Program-made: the position numbers and the translations under genes
Shown here: piece after piece, positions 25,929 through 34,704 of the stretch
How positions within the stretch are numbered: the stretch's first letter is position 1
Layout: every line of letters begins with the position of its first letter
Notes under the pieces: model-generated
What the model was told of the DNA's origin: nothing
Database searches by the model: none
What the model saw: the letters and a program-made list of their open reading frames with translations, nothing else
Origin: Nevskia sp.
Lineage (GTDB): Bacteria > Pseudomonadota > Gammaproteobacteria > Nevskiales > Nevskiaceae
NCBI GenBank assembly: GCA_021732745.1
Contig: JAKFUK010000001.1
Span: forward strand, 74,931-138,930
DNA: 64,000 nt
Direction: 5' to 3'

Positions 25929-25938
25929 GTAGAATGAT
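25921..25938. promoter_or_regulatory. 18-bp inverted repeat, likely TetR operator
   Basis: ATCATTCGGTAGAATGAT is a perfect 7-4-7 inverted repeat in the divergent gap between the tetR gene and the SDR at 26019. Its size and position are typical of an autoregulatory TetR site. Confidence 0.6.
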
Positions 25939-26018
25939 GCGCTAATGTTCGTGGCGTCAAGCATCCGGCCAACCCGGGTTGCAGGTACTCACGATCAAAC
26001 AACAACCCGGAGAAATCA

Positions 26019-26810
26019 GTGGATCTCGGACTCAAGGAAAAATCCGTCGTCATCACCGGCGGCGGCTCCAACATTGGACGGGCCCTCGTGCTCGGTTTCG
26101 CGGCCGAAGGTGCGCGCATCACCATCGGCGACATCGACGAGACCCAGGCCGGCAAGGTGGCTGAGTTGGCGCGGGCGGCCGGCGCTGCCGACGTGCAGGT
26201 GGTGCGCACGGACGTGACCCAGCTCGACCAGGCCAAGGCGCTGATGGACGCCGCCATGGGCCGCTACGGCGCCATCAACGCGCTTGTGAACAACGTGGGC
26301 TGGGATCAGCTGATGTTTTTCATGCAGACCACCCCCGACTTCTGGGAAAAGATCATCCGCATCAACTTCCACGGCGTACTCAACTGCACGCACGCGGCAC
26401 TCGAGAAAATGATTCCTGCGGGCGGCGGCAGCATCGTCTCGATCAGCTCCGACGCCAGCCGCCAGGGCGAGGCCAAGGAAGCGGTTTACGGCGGCATGAA
26501 GGCGGCCGTCAACAGCTTCATGAAAACCATCGCCAAGGAGAACGGTCGCTACGGTATCCGCTGCAACTGCGTGTGCCCGGGCGTGACCATTCCAGAAACC
26601 GAGGATGAAGTCGGCAAGGGCAGCATGTGGGCCAAGCCGCTGTTCACCCCCGATCAGCTTGAGAAAGTCGCTGCGTCCCTGCCGCTGAAGAAAGTCGGAC
26701 GTCCGCGCGACATCGCCAATTCGGTGGTGTTCCTGTCCTCGCCCATCGCCGCCGGCCACATCACCGGGCAAGTGCTCTCGGTGTCTGGCGGCTACAGCAT
26801 GATCGGCTGA
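26019..26810 (+). CDS. SDR-family oxidoreductase
   Basis: The 263-aa protein starts at GTG 26019 behind GGAGAAA. It has TGGGSNIG (Rossmann), a NNVG variant of NNAG and an intact YGGMK catalytic motif. It is a classical NAD(P)-dependent dehydrogenase, probably of a 3-hydroxyacyl-CoA or a ring hydroxyl group. It leads the operon SDR-MaoC-MaoC-ACAD, divergent from the TetR gene and likely under its control. Confidence 0.85.
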   Translation: MDLGLKEKSVVITGGGSNIGRALVLGFAAEGARITIGDIDETQAGKVAELARAAGAADVQVVRTDVTQLDQAKALMDAAMGRYGAINALVNNVGWDQLMFFMQTTPDFWEKIIRINFHGVLNCTHAALEKMIPAGGGSIVSISSDASRQGEAKEAVYGGMKAAVNSFMKTIAKENGRYGIRCNCVCPGVTIPETEDEVGKGSMWAKPLFTPDQLEKVAASLPLKKVGRPRDIANSVVFLSSPIAAGHITGQVLSVSGGYSMIG

Positions 26811-26817
26811 AGCCACC

Positions 26818-27357
26818 GTGGAGTCGACGACACAGCGCAGCGATGTCGGCACGGCGCTGGGCAGCTACGAGCAGGCGCGCGAGTGGATCGGTCGGCGCAG
26901 CGAGCTGCGCCTGACCGACGTTGCAGTCGACGAATCCCGCTGCAAGCTGTTCGCCGCCCTGTCCGAAGACGGCAACCCGGCGTACTGGGACCGGCAATGG
27001 GCCACGGCCCAATTCGGCGCACCGCTGGCACCCAGCGGCATGACCATGAGTCTGATCATGTCGCTGCCCTGGAAGCCCGGCGGCGCGCCGCCTGCTCCAG
27101 CCTCGCTGGCGCTGGATGTGCCGCTGCCCGGTCAGACTTTCATCAACGTCGATACCGACTGCGAATTTCTGCGCCCGATCCACTGGGGCGATCACTTCAG
27201 CGTGTATGAAGAGATCGTCGACATCAGCCCGGAAAAGAAAACGCGCCTGGGCCGCGGACACTTCGTCACCACCTGCATGAACCTGCTCGACACCCAGGGC
27301 CGGCCGGTCGCTCGGCTCACCAACGTGCTGTACCGCTACGAGACGCCCGCGTCATGA
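26818..27357 (+). CDS. MaoC-like hydratase subunit, FAS1-like N-terminal type
   Basis: The 179-aa hotdog protein starts at GTG 26818, 7 nt after the SDR stop, and overlaps the next gene by ATGA. Motifs are FGAPLAPSGMTMSL and LRPIHWGDHFSVYE. The hydratase D-x4-H motif is absent. It is the likely noncatalytic partner of the 27354 product, repeating the two-subunit layout at 17521/17976. Confidence 0.78.
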   Translation: MESTTQRSDVGTALGSYEQAREWIGRRSELRLTDVAVDESRCKLFAALSEDGNPAYWDRQWATAQFGAPLAPSGMTMSLIMSLPWKPGGAPPAPASLALDVPLPGQTFINVDTDCEFLRPIHWGDHFSVYEEIVDISPEKKTRLGRGHFVTTCMNLLDTQGRPVARLTNVLYRYETPAS

Positions 27358-27824
27358 GTGCGACGGCGATCTACCCGCAGCGGCTCTGGTCCGAGGTCAA
27401 GGTCGGCGACCTCCTGCCGCCGATCGAACTCCTGGTGGAGTACTCGCGCATCATCCTGAATGCCTCGTCGACCTGGGATTATTTTCCCGGCCATCACAAT
27501 CCCGAGTACGCACGCGCGCAGGGCCAGGCGAACATCTACGTCAGCACCATTTTCTTCCACGGCTTCGTCGACCGCCTGATCACCGACTGGGGCGGCCCCT
27601 CGAGCTTCATCTGCCGTCGACGGATGCGCATGGTCGCCAGCGTGCATCCCGGCGACACCATGCGCGCAGACGGTCATGTTCTGCGTCACTACCGCGACGA
27701 CAGCGGCCACGGCCTGGTGGATCTCGAGATCCGCATCGACACCGCGCGCGGTCTCTGCGTGCCTGCCTCCGCCACCGTCCGGCTTCCGCTGGCGCACGGC
27801 GAACGCCTGTTTTCGCTGGAATAA
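27354..27824 (+). CDS. MaoC-like enoyl-CoA hydratase catalytic subunit
   Basis: The 156-aa hotdog protein contains WDYFPGHHNPEYA, a variant of the hydratase 2 motif in which Asp and His may serve catalysis. The start overlaps the preceding stop (ATGA). With the preceding subunit it should form a heteromeric enoyl-CoA hydratase. Compared with the canonical GDxNPxH it is altered, so substrate or chemistry may differ. Confidence 0.78.
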   Translation: MSATAIYPQRLWSEVKVGDLLPPIELLVEYSRIILNASSTWDYFPGHHNPEYARAQGQANIYVSTIFFHGFVDRLITDWGGPSSFICRRRMRMVASVHPGDTMRADGHVLRHYRDDSGHGLVDLEIRIDTARGLCVPASATVRLPLAHGERLFSLE

Positions 27825-27845
27825 ACCTTGAACTGGAGCGACACC

Positions 27846-29024
27846 ATGAACGACATGAATACCCACACCGTGGAACCCCTGAGCGTCCGCATCAAGCAGG
27901 TACAGGAAGCCACGCGCGGCATCTCCGAGCAATACCCGCGTGCCTACATTCGTGAATGCATCGCCAAGGACGTTTTCCCCGAGGAAATGTGGAAGGCGAT
28001 GGGCGAGTACGGCCTGCTCGGTCTTTCCGTGCCCGAGAAGTTCGGCGGCAGCGGCGGCGGCGTGGTCGAAATCGTCGCGCTCGCCGAGGCACTCGCTCTC
28101 GGCGGCGTGCCGACGCTGTTCCTCGTCGTCACCGGCCTCGGTCGCGTGCCGATCGTGCGTAACGGAACGCCGGAGCAGATCGCGAAATTCGTGACGCCTA
28201 CCTGCGACGGCTCGGTGAAGCTCTGTTTCGCGATCACCGAACCCAACGCCGGCACCAACAGTTTCAACATGAGCAGCTTCGCCGCCCGTGACGGCGACGA
28301 GTGGGTGCTCAACGGCCAGAAGGTGTTCATCTCCGGTGCCCGCGACGCCGACATCATGCTGGTGATCGCACGCACGCAGAAGGCCAGTGAGGTCAAGCAC
28401 CGTACCGAGGGCATGTCGCTGTTCGTTCTCGACATGAAGACGCCAGGCATCACGCTGCAGACACTCAACATCCAGGTCGAAACCGCCGAGCGCCAGTACA
28501 TGGTGTTCTTCGACAATGTGCGCATGCCGGCAGACGCGCTGATCGGCGAAGCCGGCAAGGGCGCCAAGCTGATGTTCGAAGGTCTGAACTCGGAGCGGCT
28601 GCTCGCCGCGGCGGCAGCACTCGGCATCGGCGAATACGCGCTCAAGAAGGCGGTGGCCTACTCGCTGGACCGCAAGCCCTTCGGCAAGCCCATCGGTTCC
28701 TACCAGGCCCTGCAGCACCGCATGGCGCTGGCCAAGGCGGAACTGGAAGCCGCTCGCCTGATGACCTACAGCGCGGCCGAACGCTTCGATGCCGGCGAAG
28801 ATGCCGGCGCACACGCCAACATGGCCAAGCTGCTCGCTTCGCGCGCAGCGGTGTCGGCAGTGGAAGCGGCCATCCAGACCCACGGCGGCTACGCCTTCGA
28901 CCGCGACTACGACATCGTGACCCTGTGGCCGATGGTGCGCCTGATGGAGATTGCGCCCATCAACAACGAGATGCTGCTCAACTACATCGGCGAGCACGTG
29001 CTGGGCCTGCCGAAGAGCTACTAG
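27846..29024 (+). CDS. Acyl-CoA dehydrogenase (GLPKSY subfamily)
   Basis: The 392-aa protein starts at ATG 27846 with GGAG 7 nt upstream; an in-frame TTG at 27828 is less likely. It has FAITEPNAGTNSFNMSS, FISGARDADIM and a C-terminus ending LGLPKSY instead of the usual YGGTxE tail region. The products at 53591 and 60342 share this ending, so the three form a subfamily. It is a FAD enzyme and the last gene of the 26.0-29.0 kb operon. Confidence 0.87.
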   Translation: MNDMNTHTVEPLSVRIKQVQEATRGISEQYPRAYIRECIAKDVFPEEMWKAMGEYGLLGLSVPEKFGGSGGGVVEIVALAEALALGGVPTLFLVVTGLGRVPIVRNGTPEQIAKFVTPTCDGSVKLCFAITEPNAGTNSFNMSSFAARDGDEWVLNGQKVFISGARDADIMLVIARTQKASEVKHRTEGMSLFVLDMKTPGITLQTLNIQVETAERQYMVFFDNVRMPADALIGEAGKGAKLMFEGLNSERLLAAAAALGIGEYALKKAVAYSLDRKPFGKPIGSYQALQHRMALAKAELEAARLMTYSAAERFDAGEDAGAHANMAKLLASRAAVSAVEAAIQTHGGYAFDRDYDIVTLWPMVRLMEIAPINNEMLLNYIGEHVLGLPKSY

Positions 29025-29169
29025 GCCGAGACCATGGAAAGCGCGAGCAGTGGCCGCTGATCGGGGCGCCGCGCGTGCCGCCGTGACGCATGATCAGAAT
29101 TGCAGCGATCCGCTCCGAAGCACCGCCGCCGCGCATCTCCCATGCGCGGCGAGCGGTGCCGTTCGGCGG

Positions 29170-30063
29170 TCAGCCGGGCCGCAGGGCCTGCACTCCGCTG
29201 GACTGCCGATCCAGAAAATCCAGCACCTGATGCGGCTCTCCGGCCCAGCGCCAGTGACTGCGCGGCGTTTCGCAGTAGATCGTTTCCGCAGCACATCCGG
29301 TGTAGTGGCGGCAACCTGCGGCGTCCACCTCGCGCTCGCCGCTGCAGGCATTGCAGGACGACCACCAGCGTGCCGCATCGCGCCCGAAGCCGGGAAAGTG
29401 GGAGTCGTCGGCACCGTGAAGAATCATCACCGGCAGCGGCGGTGGGCAGTCCAGGCCGATGAAGTCGGTGACCTGCCAGCCGGCTCCGCTCACGGCGATG
29501 GCATCCACCGTGCCCCGATGCGCTTCCAGCGCCGCGAGCGCCAGCGACACCGTGCCGCCATCCGAATGGCCGGTGGCGTGGATGCGGCCGGGTGCGATGC
29601 ACCACTGCGCCTCGACCTCCGCTGGAACCGAGGCCATCCGCTTGACCGCATCGGGGGTAAGCGGCGGCCCGTTTGCGACGAAGGCCAGCACGTAGCCCGC
29701 CGCCGTGGCCTCGTGCGTGAGGCCGGCAAAACGCTCGGACAGGCCGGCGCTGAACCCGGCCGGCGCGTATACCAGCAGCAGCGGATGCGCGTGCTGCGGC
29801 CGGTAGTTGAGCGGCGTGACCACCACATACGGAACGCCGTCACGCGAGCGCAGCCGGTGGCGTCCCGCCGATCCGGTTCGCGTGCTGGAAGCGCAGACCG
29901 CGTTCTCACCGGTAGCAGCACCGTAGATCGCATCGGCGGCTTCGATCGCCTGCCCCCAGTGCAGCAGGCTCGCAAGGGCCGCGCCGGCGGCTGTCATCAG
30001 CAGCCCCGCCACGATCCAGTACGTGCGCAGCGCGCGGGAGCCAGACACTGTTCTGCTTTTCAT
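29170..30063 (-). CDS. Secreted or membrane-anchored esterase/depolymerase, alpha/beta hydrolase
   Basis: The 297-aa protein starts at ATG 30063; a longer open frame to 30132 is less likely. One N-terminal hydrophobic helix (about 15-35) acts as a signal or anchor. The nucleophile motif is GHSDGG (Ser), with an ILHGADD segment for the acid and two extra cysteine pairs towards the C-terminus. The fold resembles PHB depolymerase/feruloyl esterase-like (LpqC) proteins. It lies on the opposite strand between two catabolic operons. The substrate is unknown. Confidence 0.75.
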   Translation of the reverse strand: MKSRTVSGSRALRTYWIVAGLLMTAAGAALASLLHWGQAIEAADAIYGAATGENAVCASSTRTGSAGRHRLRSRDGVPYVVVTPLNYRPQHAHPLLLVYAPAGFSAGLSERFAGLTHEATAAGYVLAFVANGPPLTPDAVKRMASVPAEVEAQWCIAPGRIHATGHSDGGTVSLALAALEAHRGTVDAIAVSGAGWQVTDFIGLDCPPPLPVMILHGADDSHFPGFGRDAARWWSSCNACSGEREVDAAGCRHYTGCAAETIYCETPRSHWRWAGEPHQVLDFLDRQSSGVQALRPG

Positions 30064-30134
30064 GATTGTTCTGATTTTTGACTTCGCGTGCCCGCAACGC
30101 GGGCTGGATGAGCCACTACAAGGAGATATCAAGC

Positions 30135-30920
30135 ATGGCCGAGCAGGACGAACTTCTCTACACCCTCAACGATGGCATCGCGCTCGTGACCCTCAACCGG
30201 CCGGAGCGGCGCAACGCACTCACGCCCAAGCTCACCCACCTGCTGGCCGACACCTGGAAGCGCATCGACGCCGACCCGGAAGTGCGCGTGGCGGTGATTA
30301 CCGGCACCTACTGCGGCACCTTCTGCGCCGGCATGGATCTGCAGGAAGCGGCGCGACTCAAGAAGGAAACCGGCAAGGACATCCTGGAATTCTTCGCCGA
30401 CCTGCGCAATGACGGTCTGCGCGTGGTGCGCAAGCCGCTGATCGCCGCGATCAACGGCCACTTCCCTGCCGGCGGCATGATGCTGTCGCTGAACTGCGAT
30501 CTGCGCGTGGGACTGGCCGGCACGCGCGGCGGCATCACGGAGGTCAAGGTCGGCCGCGGTTCGCCCTGGGCCGTGCCCCTGCTGTGGATGATGCCGCAGG
30601 CGCTGCTGATGGAAACCGTGCTCACCGGCGACATGATCCCGGTCGAGCGCCTGCACCAGGTCGGCTTCATCAACTATCTCGAACAGACGCCGGAAGCGGT
30701 GCTGGCGCGCGCGATGGAACTGGCGCGCAAGATCGCCGACGCGGCACCGCTGTCGGTGATGGCCGGCAAGAAGGTGCTCAAGGACGCCACCACGCTCGGC
30801 TGTGTACCGGGTCTGAAGGCGGCCTGGGATCACTACGTGCCGGTGTACGCGAGCGAAGACGCCATCGAAGGCCCCAAGGCCTTCGCGGAAAAGCGCAAGC
30901 CGCAGTGGAAAGGTCGCTGA
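30135..30920 (+). CDS. Enoyl-CoA hydratase/isomerase (crotonase family)
   Basis: The 261-aa protein starts at ATG 30135 behind a near-ideal AAGGAGA. It has LNRPERRNAL, GTFCAGMD (first oxyanion strand), INGHFPAGGMML (second oxyanion Gly) and the EKRKPQWKG end typical of crotonases. Hydratase, isomerase or hydrolase chemistry cannot be separated by eye. It opens an eight-gene operon reaching 37169. Confidence 0.88.
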   Translation: MAEQDELLYTLNDGIALVTLNRPERRNALTPKLTHLLADTWKRIDADPEVRVAVITGTYCGTFCAGMDLQEAARLKKETGKDILEFFADLRNDGLRVVRKPLIAAINGHFPAGGMMLSLNCDLRVGLAGTRGGITEVKVGRGSPWAVPLLWMMPQALLMETVLTGDMIPVERLHQVGFINYLEQTPEAVLARAMELARKIADAAPLSVMAGKKVLKDATTLGCVPGLKAAWDHYVPVYASEDAIEGPKAFAEKRKPQWKGR

Positions 30921-30932
30921 AGGAGACGACAC

Positions 30933-31811
30933 ATGACCACGAACGCTGAAACGCAGGACCCGCCCAAGTTCGGTTTCACCGACGCCGACCTCGCCGCATT
31001 GCCCACGGTCTACGCACCCGGCCTGTTCGCGGGGCAGCGCGTGCTGGTCTCCGGGGCCGGCAGCGGCATCGGCAAGGCCATCGCCTTCCTGTACGCCCGC
31101 CTGGGCGCCACGCTGGTGATCTGCGGGCGCAAACCGGAAGCACTGGAGGCCAGCGCCGAATGGCTGCGCAAGCTCGGCAGCCCCGAGGTGCTGGCACTGC
31201 CCCTCAATATCCGCGACCCGGAGGCCGTGAGCCGGGCGATGGATGCGGTGTGGGCGCGCTTCGGCGGGCTTGATGTGCTGGTCAACAATGCCGGCGGACA
31301 GTTTCCGCAGGCGGCGCTGGATTTCAGCGTCAAGGGCTGGAACGCGGTGATCGACACCAATCTCAGCGGCACCTGGCACATGATCCAGAACGCCGCGAAG
31401 CGCTGGGTGCGCGACGGCGTTCCCGGCAGTGTGGTGAACATCGTCGTGGTCACCGAGCGCGGCCAGCCCGGCATCTCGCACTCGGTGGCGGCGCGTGGCG
31501 GCGTGATCGCGCTGAGCCGTTCGCTGGCGCTGGAATGGGCACCCCACCGCATCCGCATCAACTGCGTGGCGCCGGGCACCATCGAGAGCAACGGCTTCAA
31601 CAACTACCGGGCGGAAAACGCCGAGAACTTCTGCAACTCGAACCCGATGAAACGCAACGGCGACGTGCAGGACATCGCCGAGGCCGTGGTCTATCTCACC
31701 GCTGCCAGCGGCAAGTTCCTGACCGGCGAAACCCTTCGTGTCGATGGCGGCGGCACCCTCTGGGGCGAGGCCTGGACCAACGGCCGCCCCGACTACTTCA
31801 AGGTGAACTGA
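30933..31811 (+). CDS. SDR, 2,4-dienoyl-CoA reductase-like, altered active site
   Basis: The 292-aa protein starts at ATG 30933 with AAGGAG upstream and overlaps the next gene by TGATG. It has SGAGSGIG and NNAGG. At the YxxxK position it reads SVAAR, so Tyr is Ser and Lys is Arg. In 2,4-dienoyl-CoA reductases Ser replaces this Tyr, but the Lys is normally kept. The enzyme may act in double-bond management of unsaturated acyl-CoAs or may have changed function. Confidence 0.78.
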   Translation: MTTNAETQDPPKFGFTDADLAALPTVYAPGLFAGQRVLVSGAGSGIGKAIAFLYARLGATLVICGRKPEALEASAEWLRKLGSPEVLALPLNIRDPEAVSRAMDAVWARFGGLDVLVNNAGGQFPQAALDFSVKGWNAVIDTNLSGTWHMIQNAAKRWVRDGVPGSVVNIVVVTERGQPGISHSVAARGGVIALSRSLALEWAPHRIRINCVAPGTIESNGFNNYRAENAENFCNSNPMKRNGDVQDIAEAVVYLTAASGKFLTGETLRVDGGGTLWGEAWTNGRPDYFKVN

Positions 31812-32296
31812 TGAACGCAACAAGCGCACAGGACAGCCCGGTGATCTCCTTCAAGAGCCACCGCCGCACGATCACCGAAACCGACATCGTCAACTTCGTG
31901 AACCTGCTCGGCCTGCACGAGCCCTTCTTCATCGACATGGAGTACATCAGCACCAACCTCGCCGAGGGGCACCGCAGCCGCTTCGCACCGGGACCGATGG
32001 TGATCTCGCTGGGCATGGGCCTGGTCGCGACGATCATCAAGGACGTGATCGACCGCGCGCTGGTCGGTGCCAATGCCGGCGAGTTCGGCGGCATGACCGG
32101 CGTCAACGCGCGCCTGGGGGCGGCGCTGTTTCCCAACGACACCATCCACGTCGAGGGCGAGGCCCGCTGCAAGCCCAAGACCAGTCGCGGCTACACGCTG
32201 CTGGAGATTCGCCACCGGGTGATCAATCAGCGCGGCGAACAGGTCGCGGATTTCACCGAGACCGTGTGCTTCCTGCCGCCCAAACCGGCCGCATGA
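31811..32296 (+). CDS. MaoC-like hotdog protein without catalytic residues
   Basis: The 161-aa protein starts at ATG 31811 (TGATG overlap). The region aligned with the hydratase motif reads LLGLHEPFFIDMEY. Leu and Phe stand where Asp and His are expected, so it is unlikely to be an active hydratase alone. It lies in the operon with an Ltp2-like protein and a DUF35 protein. In mycobacterial ChsH1-ChsH2-Ltp2 a MaoC subunit and a DUF35 domain form a complex with the aldolase; a scaffold or partner role is therefore plausible. Confidence 0.72.
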   Translation: MNATSAQDSPVISFKSHRRTITETDIVNFVNLLGLHEPFFIDMEYISTNLAEGHRSRFAPGPMVISLGMGLVATIIKDVIDRALVGANAGEFGGMTGVNARLGAALFPNDTIHVEGEARCKPKTSRGYTLLEIRHRVINQRGEQVADFTETVCFLPPKPAA

Positions 32297-33495
32297 GCGC
32301 GCTTGCGGGCGTCACCGTCCTGGACCTGTCGCGGCTCATGGCCGGTCCGTACGCAGCGATGGCGCTCGCGCACTACGGCGCGCGCGTCATCAAGGTCGAG
32401 TCGCTCGCCGGCGAGGAAGGCCGCGGCTTCGGCCCGCCGTTCTGCGGCGAGGTGGCCTCGCTGTTCATGATGAGCAACCGCGGCAAGGAATCGCTGTGTC
32501 TGGACTTCCGCAAGCCCGCAGGCCGCGAGGTGCTGGAGAAACTGGTGGCGCGAGCCGACGTGCTGATCCACAGCTTCCGACCCGACTTCGCCGAGCGCCA
32601 GCGCCTGCGCTTCGAGGACCTGGCGCCGATCAATTCGCGCCTGGTTCATTACTCGGTCTCGGCCTACGGCAGCGACAGCGTCTACCGGCTCAAGCCCGCC
32701 GTGGACAGCGTGATCCAGGGCGTGGCGGGCGGGTTCTACGGCGCGGGGGAGGAGCAGGACCCGCCCATCCGCAACAGCCTGCCGATCGTGGACGTGGCCT
32801 CCGGCATGTGCGGCGTCAATGGCATCCTCGCAGCACTTATGGAGCGCGACAGGAGCGGCCGCGGCCAGGCGGTGGAACTCACGCTGATGGGGACCATGCT
32901 CAACTTCCTCGGCAGCAAGATCGCCGAAGCCAGTATCGACGGTCGTTGCGAACGCGAGATCAATCCCGCCATCGTCGCGCCCAGCCGGCATTTCCAGGGT
33001 TCGGACCAACGCTGGTTCGCGTTCACCGTCATCAACGACGTCGCGTTCGCCCGGTTTTGCCAGGTGGTCGGGCGTCCCGAATGGCCAGCCGAGGAACGCT
33101 TCCGCGACAACGCCGCACGTATCCGCCACCGCCCCGAATTGCTGGCGATGCTGGCTGACATCTTCGCGACCCGCGCCGCGAGAGACTGGATCGATGCGCT
33201 GGACAGCGCCGACATCCCCGCAGGCCCGGTCAACACGGTGCCGGACATGCTTGCCGACCCGGAGCTGCGCGCGCTGCTCACCGAACACGCCGACGTGCCG
33301 GGACTGCCGCAGCCGGAATTCCCGGTGCGCAGCGAACGCGGGATGCACGACGTCGCCGCGCTGCGGCGCGCCCCCGGGCTCGGAGAACACAGCAGGGCCG
33401 TGCTCAGCGAGCTCGGCTACGACATGGCGCGGATCGACCAAATGACCAGGGACGCCGTCACCCGCCTCGGTGGGCCACCCCGATTGCAGGACTGA
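32293..33495 (+). CDS. CaiB/BaiF-type (family III) CoA-transferase
   Basis: The 400-aa protein starts at ATG 32293, overlapping the previous stop by ATGA. It has LDLSRLMAGPYAAM, RGKESLCLDF and the conserved Asp in PIVDVASG, which forms the aspartyl-CoA intermediate in the family. It moves CoA between carboxylic acids, either to activate a substrate or to recycle CoA from a product. It is one of three paralogues in the window (also 35120 and 52383). Confidence 0.9.
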   Translation: MSALAGVTVLDLSRLMAGPYAAMALAHYGARVIKVESLAGEEGRGFGPPFCGEVASLFMMSNRGKESLCLDFRKPAGREVLEKLVARADVLIHSFRPDFAERQRLRFEDLAPINSRLVHYSVSAYGSDSVYRLKPAVDSVIQGVAGGFYGAGEEQDPPIRNSLPIVDVASGMCGVNGILAALMERDRSGRGQAVELTLMGTMLNFLGSKIAEASIDGRCEREINPAIVAPSRHFQGSDQRWFAFTVINDVAFARFCQVVGRPEWPAEERFRDNAARIRHRPELLAMLADIFATRAARDWIDALDSADIPAGPVNTVPDMLADPELRALLTEHADVPGLPQPEFPVRSERGMHDVAALRRAPGLGEHSRAVLSELGYDMARIDQMTRDAVTRLGGPPRLQD

Positions 33496-33529
33496 AGCGC
33501 TCCTCCAGCAACAGCAAAAAAAGACCCAA

Positions 33530-34699
33530 ATGAAGAAACGCGAAGCGGTAATCGTCGGCATCGCCGACGTTCCTCTGCAAGACGGCAAGCTGACGGAGTC
33601 GCTCTGCGTCCTGCAGGTGCAGGCGCGCGCGGCGCGCGACGCACTGCGCGACGCCGGCCTGTCGATGCGTGATGTGGACGGCCTGCTGTCGACCGGCATG
33701 TGGGGCGTACCGGGCCCCGGACAGATGCCGACGCTGACTCTGGCCGAGTACTTCGGTATCGCGCCGCGCTTCATCGATTCCACCAACATCGGCGGTGCGG
33801 CGTTCGAGGCCTTCGTGGCGCATGCGGCGACGGCGATCGAAGCGGGCCGCTGCGAAGTCGCGCTGCTCACCTACGGCAGCACGCAGAAGAGCGAGAAGAG
33901 CCGCAACCTCGCGGGCCGCCCGTCGGTGCTGACCATGCAGTACGAAACGCCCTGGGGCATGCCGACTCCCGTTGGAGGCTATGCCATGGCCGCCATGCGC
34001 CACATGCATGAGTACGGAACGACGTCCACGCACCTGGCCGAAATCGCGGTCGCGACGCGCAAATGGGCGCAGCTCAACCCGGCCGCGATGATGCGGGGTC
34101 CGCTGACCATCGAGGACGTGTTCGCCAGCCCGATGATCTCGGACCCGCTGCACCTGCTGGACGCCTGTCTCGTCACCGACGGCGGCGGCGCCATCGTCAT
34201 GACCACCGCCGAGCATGCCAAGGCACTGGGCCGTGCGCCGGTCTACGTGCGTGGCTATGGCGAGTCGAACACGCACTGGACGATGGCCGCGATGCCCGAC
34301 CTGACGCGCCTGACGGCGGCGGAGATCGCCGGACGCGAGGCGTTCCGGATGGCCGGCATCGGCCACGATGCAATCGACGTCGCGCAGATCTACGACTCCT
34401 TCACCATCACCGTGTTGCTGACCCTGGAGGCCCTCGGCTTCTGCAAGCGCGGCGAAGGCGGTGCCTTCGTCTCCAGTCAGCGTACCGCCCCCGGAGGCGT
34501 GTTTCCGCTCAACACCAGCGGCGGCGGCCTGTCCTGCGCCCACGCCGGCATGCTCGGCATTTTCCTGCTGATCGAGGCGGTGCGGCAGTTGCGCGGCGAG
34601 TGCGGCGAGCGCCAGGTGCAGAACGCGCGCACCGCGCTGGTCCACGGCACCGGCGGCACGCTATCCAGCGGCGCCACCTGCATCCTTTCGCAGAGCTGA
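33530..34699 (+). CDS. Ltp2-like thiolase-fold protein lacking the nucleophile Cys (probable acyl-CoA retro-aldolase)
   Basis: The 389-aa protein starts at ATG 33530. It is a SCPx/lipid-transfer thiolase homologue, but where thiolases have NxCSSG it reads STNIGGAAFEAF. The YDSFTIT segment and GGGLSCAHAG remain. Loss of Cys and the DUF35 partner directly downstream match Ltp2-type aldolases, which split beta-hydroxy-acyl-CoA with a tertiary alcohol in steroid side-chain degradation. The product would be a ketone plus acetyl- or propionyl-CoA. The substrate is unknown. Confidence 0.83.
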   Translation: MKKREAVIVGIADVPLQDGKLTESLCVLQVQARAARDALRDAGLSMRDVDGLLSTGMWGVPGPGQMPTLTLAEYFGIAPRFIDSTNIGGAAFEAFVAHAATAIEAGRCEVALLTYGSTQKSEKSRNLAGRPSVLTMQYETPWGMPTPVGGYAMAAMRHMHEYGTTSTHLAEIAVATRKWAQLNPAAMMRGPLTIEDVFASPMISDPLHLLDACLVTDGGGAIVMTTAEHAKALGRAPVYVRGYGESNTHWTMAAMPDLTRLTAAEIAGREAFRMAGIGHDAIDVAQIYDSFTITVLLTLEALGFCKRGEGGAFVSSQRTAPGGVFPLNTSGGGLSCAHAGMLGIFLLIEAVRQLRGECGERQVQNARTALVHGTGGTLSSGATCILSQS

Positions 34700-34704
34700 A
34701 AACC

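Noticed and set aside
27336..28997. 553-codon minus-strand open frame
   Set aside because: It is antisense to the MaoC and ACAD genes, rich in His/Ala/Val in the way typical of shadow frames.
30129..31829. 566-codon minus-strand open frame
   Set aside because: It lies antisense to the crotonase and SDR genes, which have strong motifs and ribosome binding sites.
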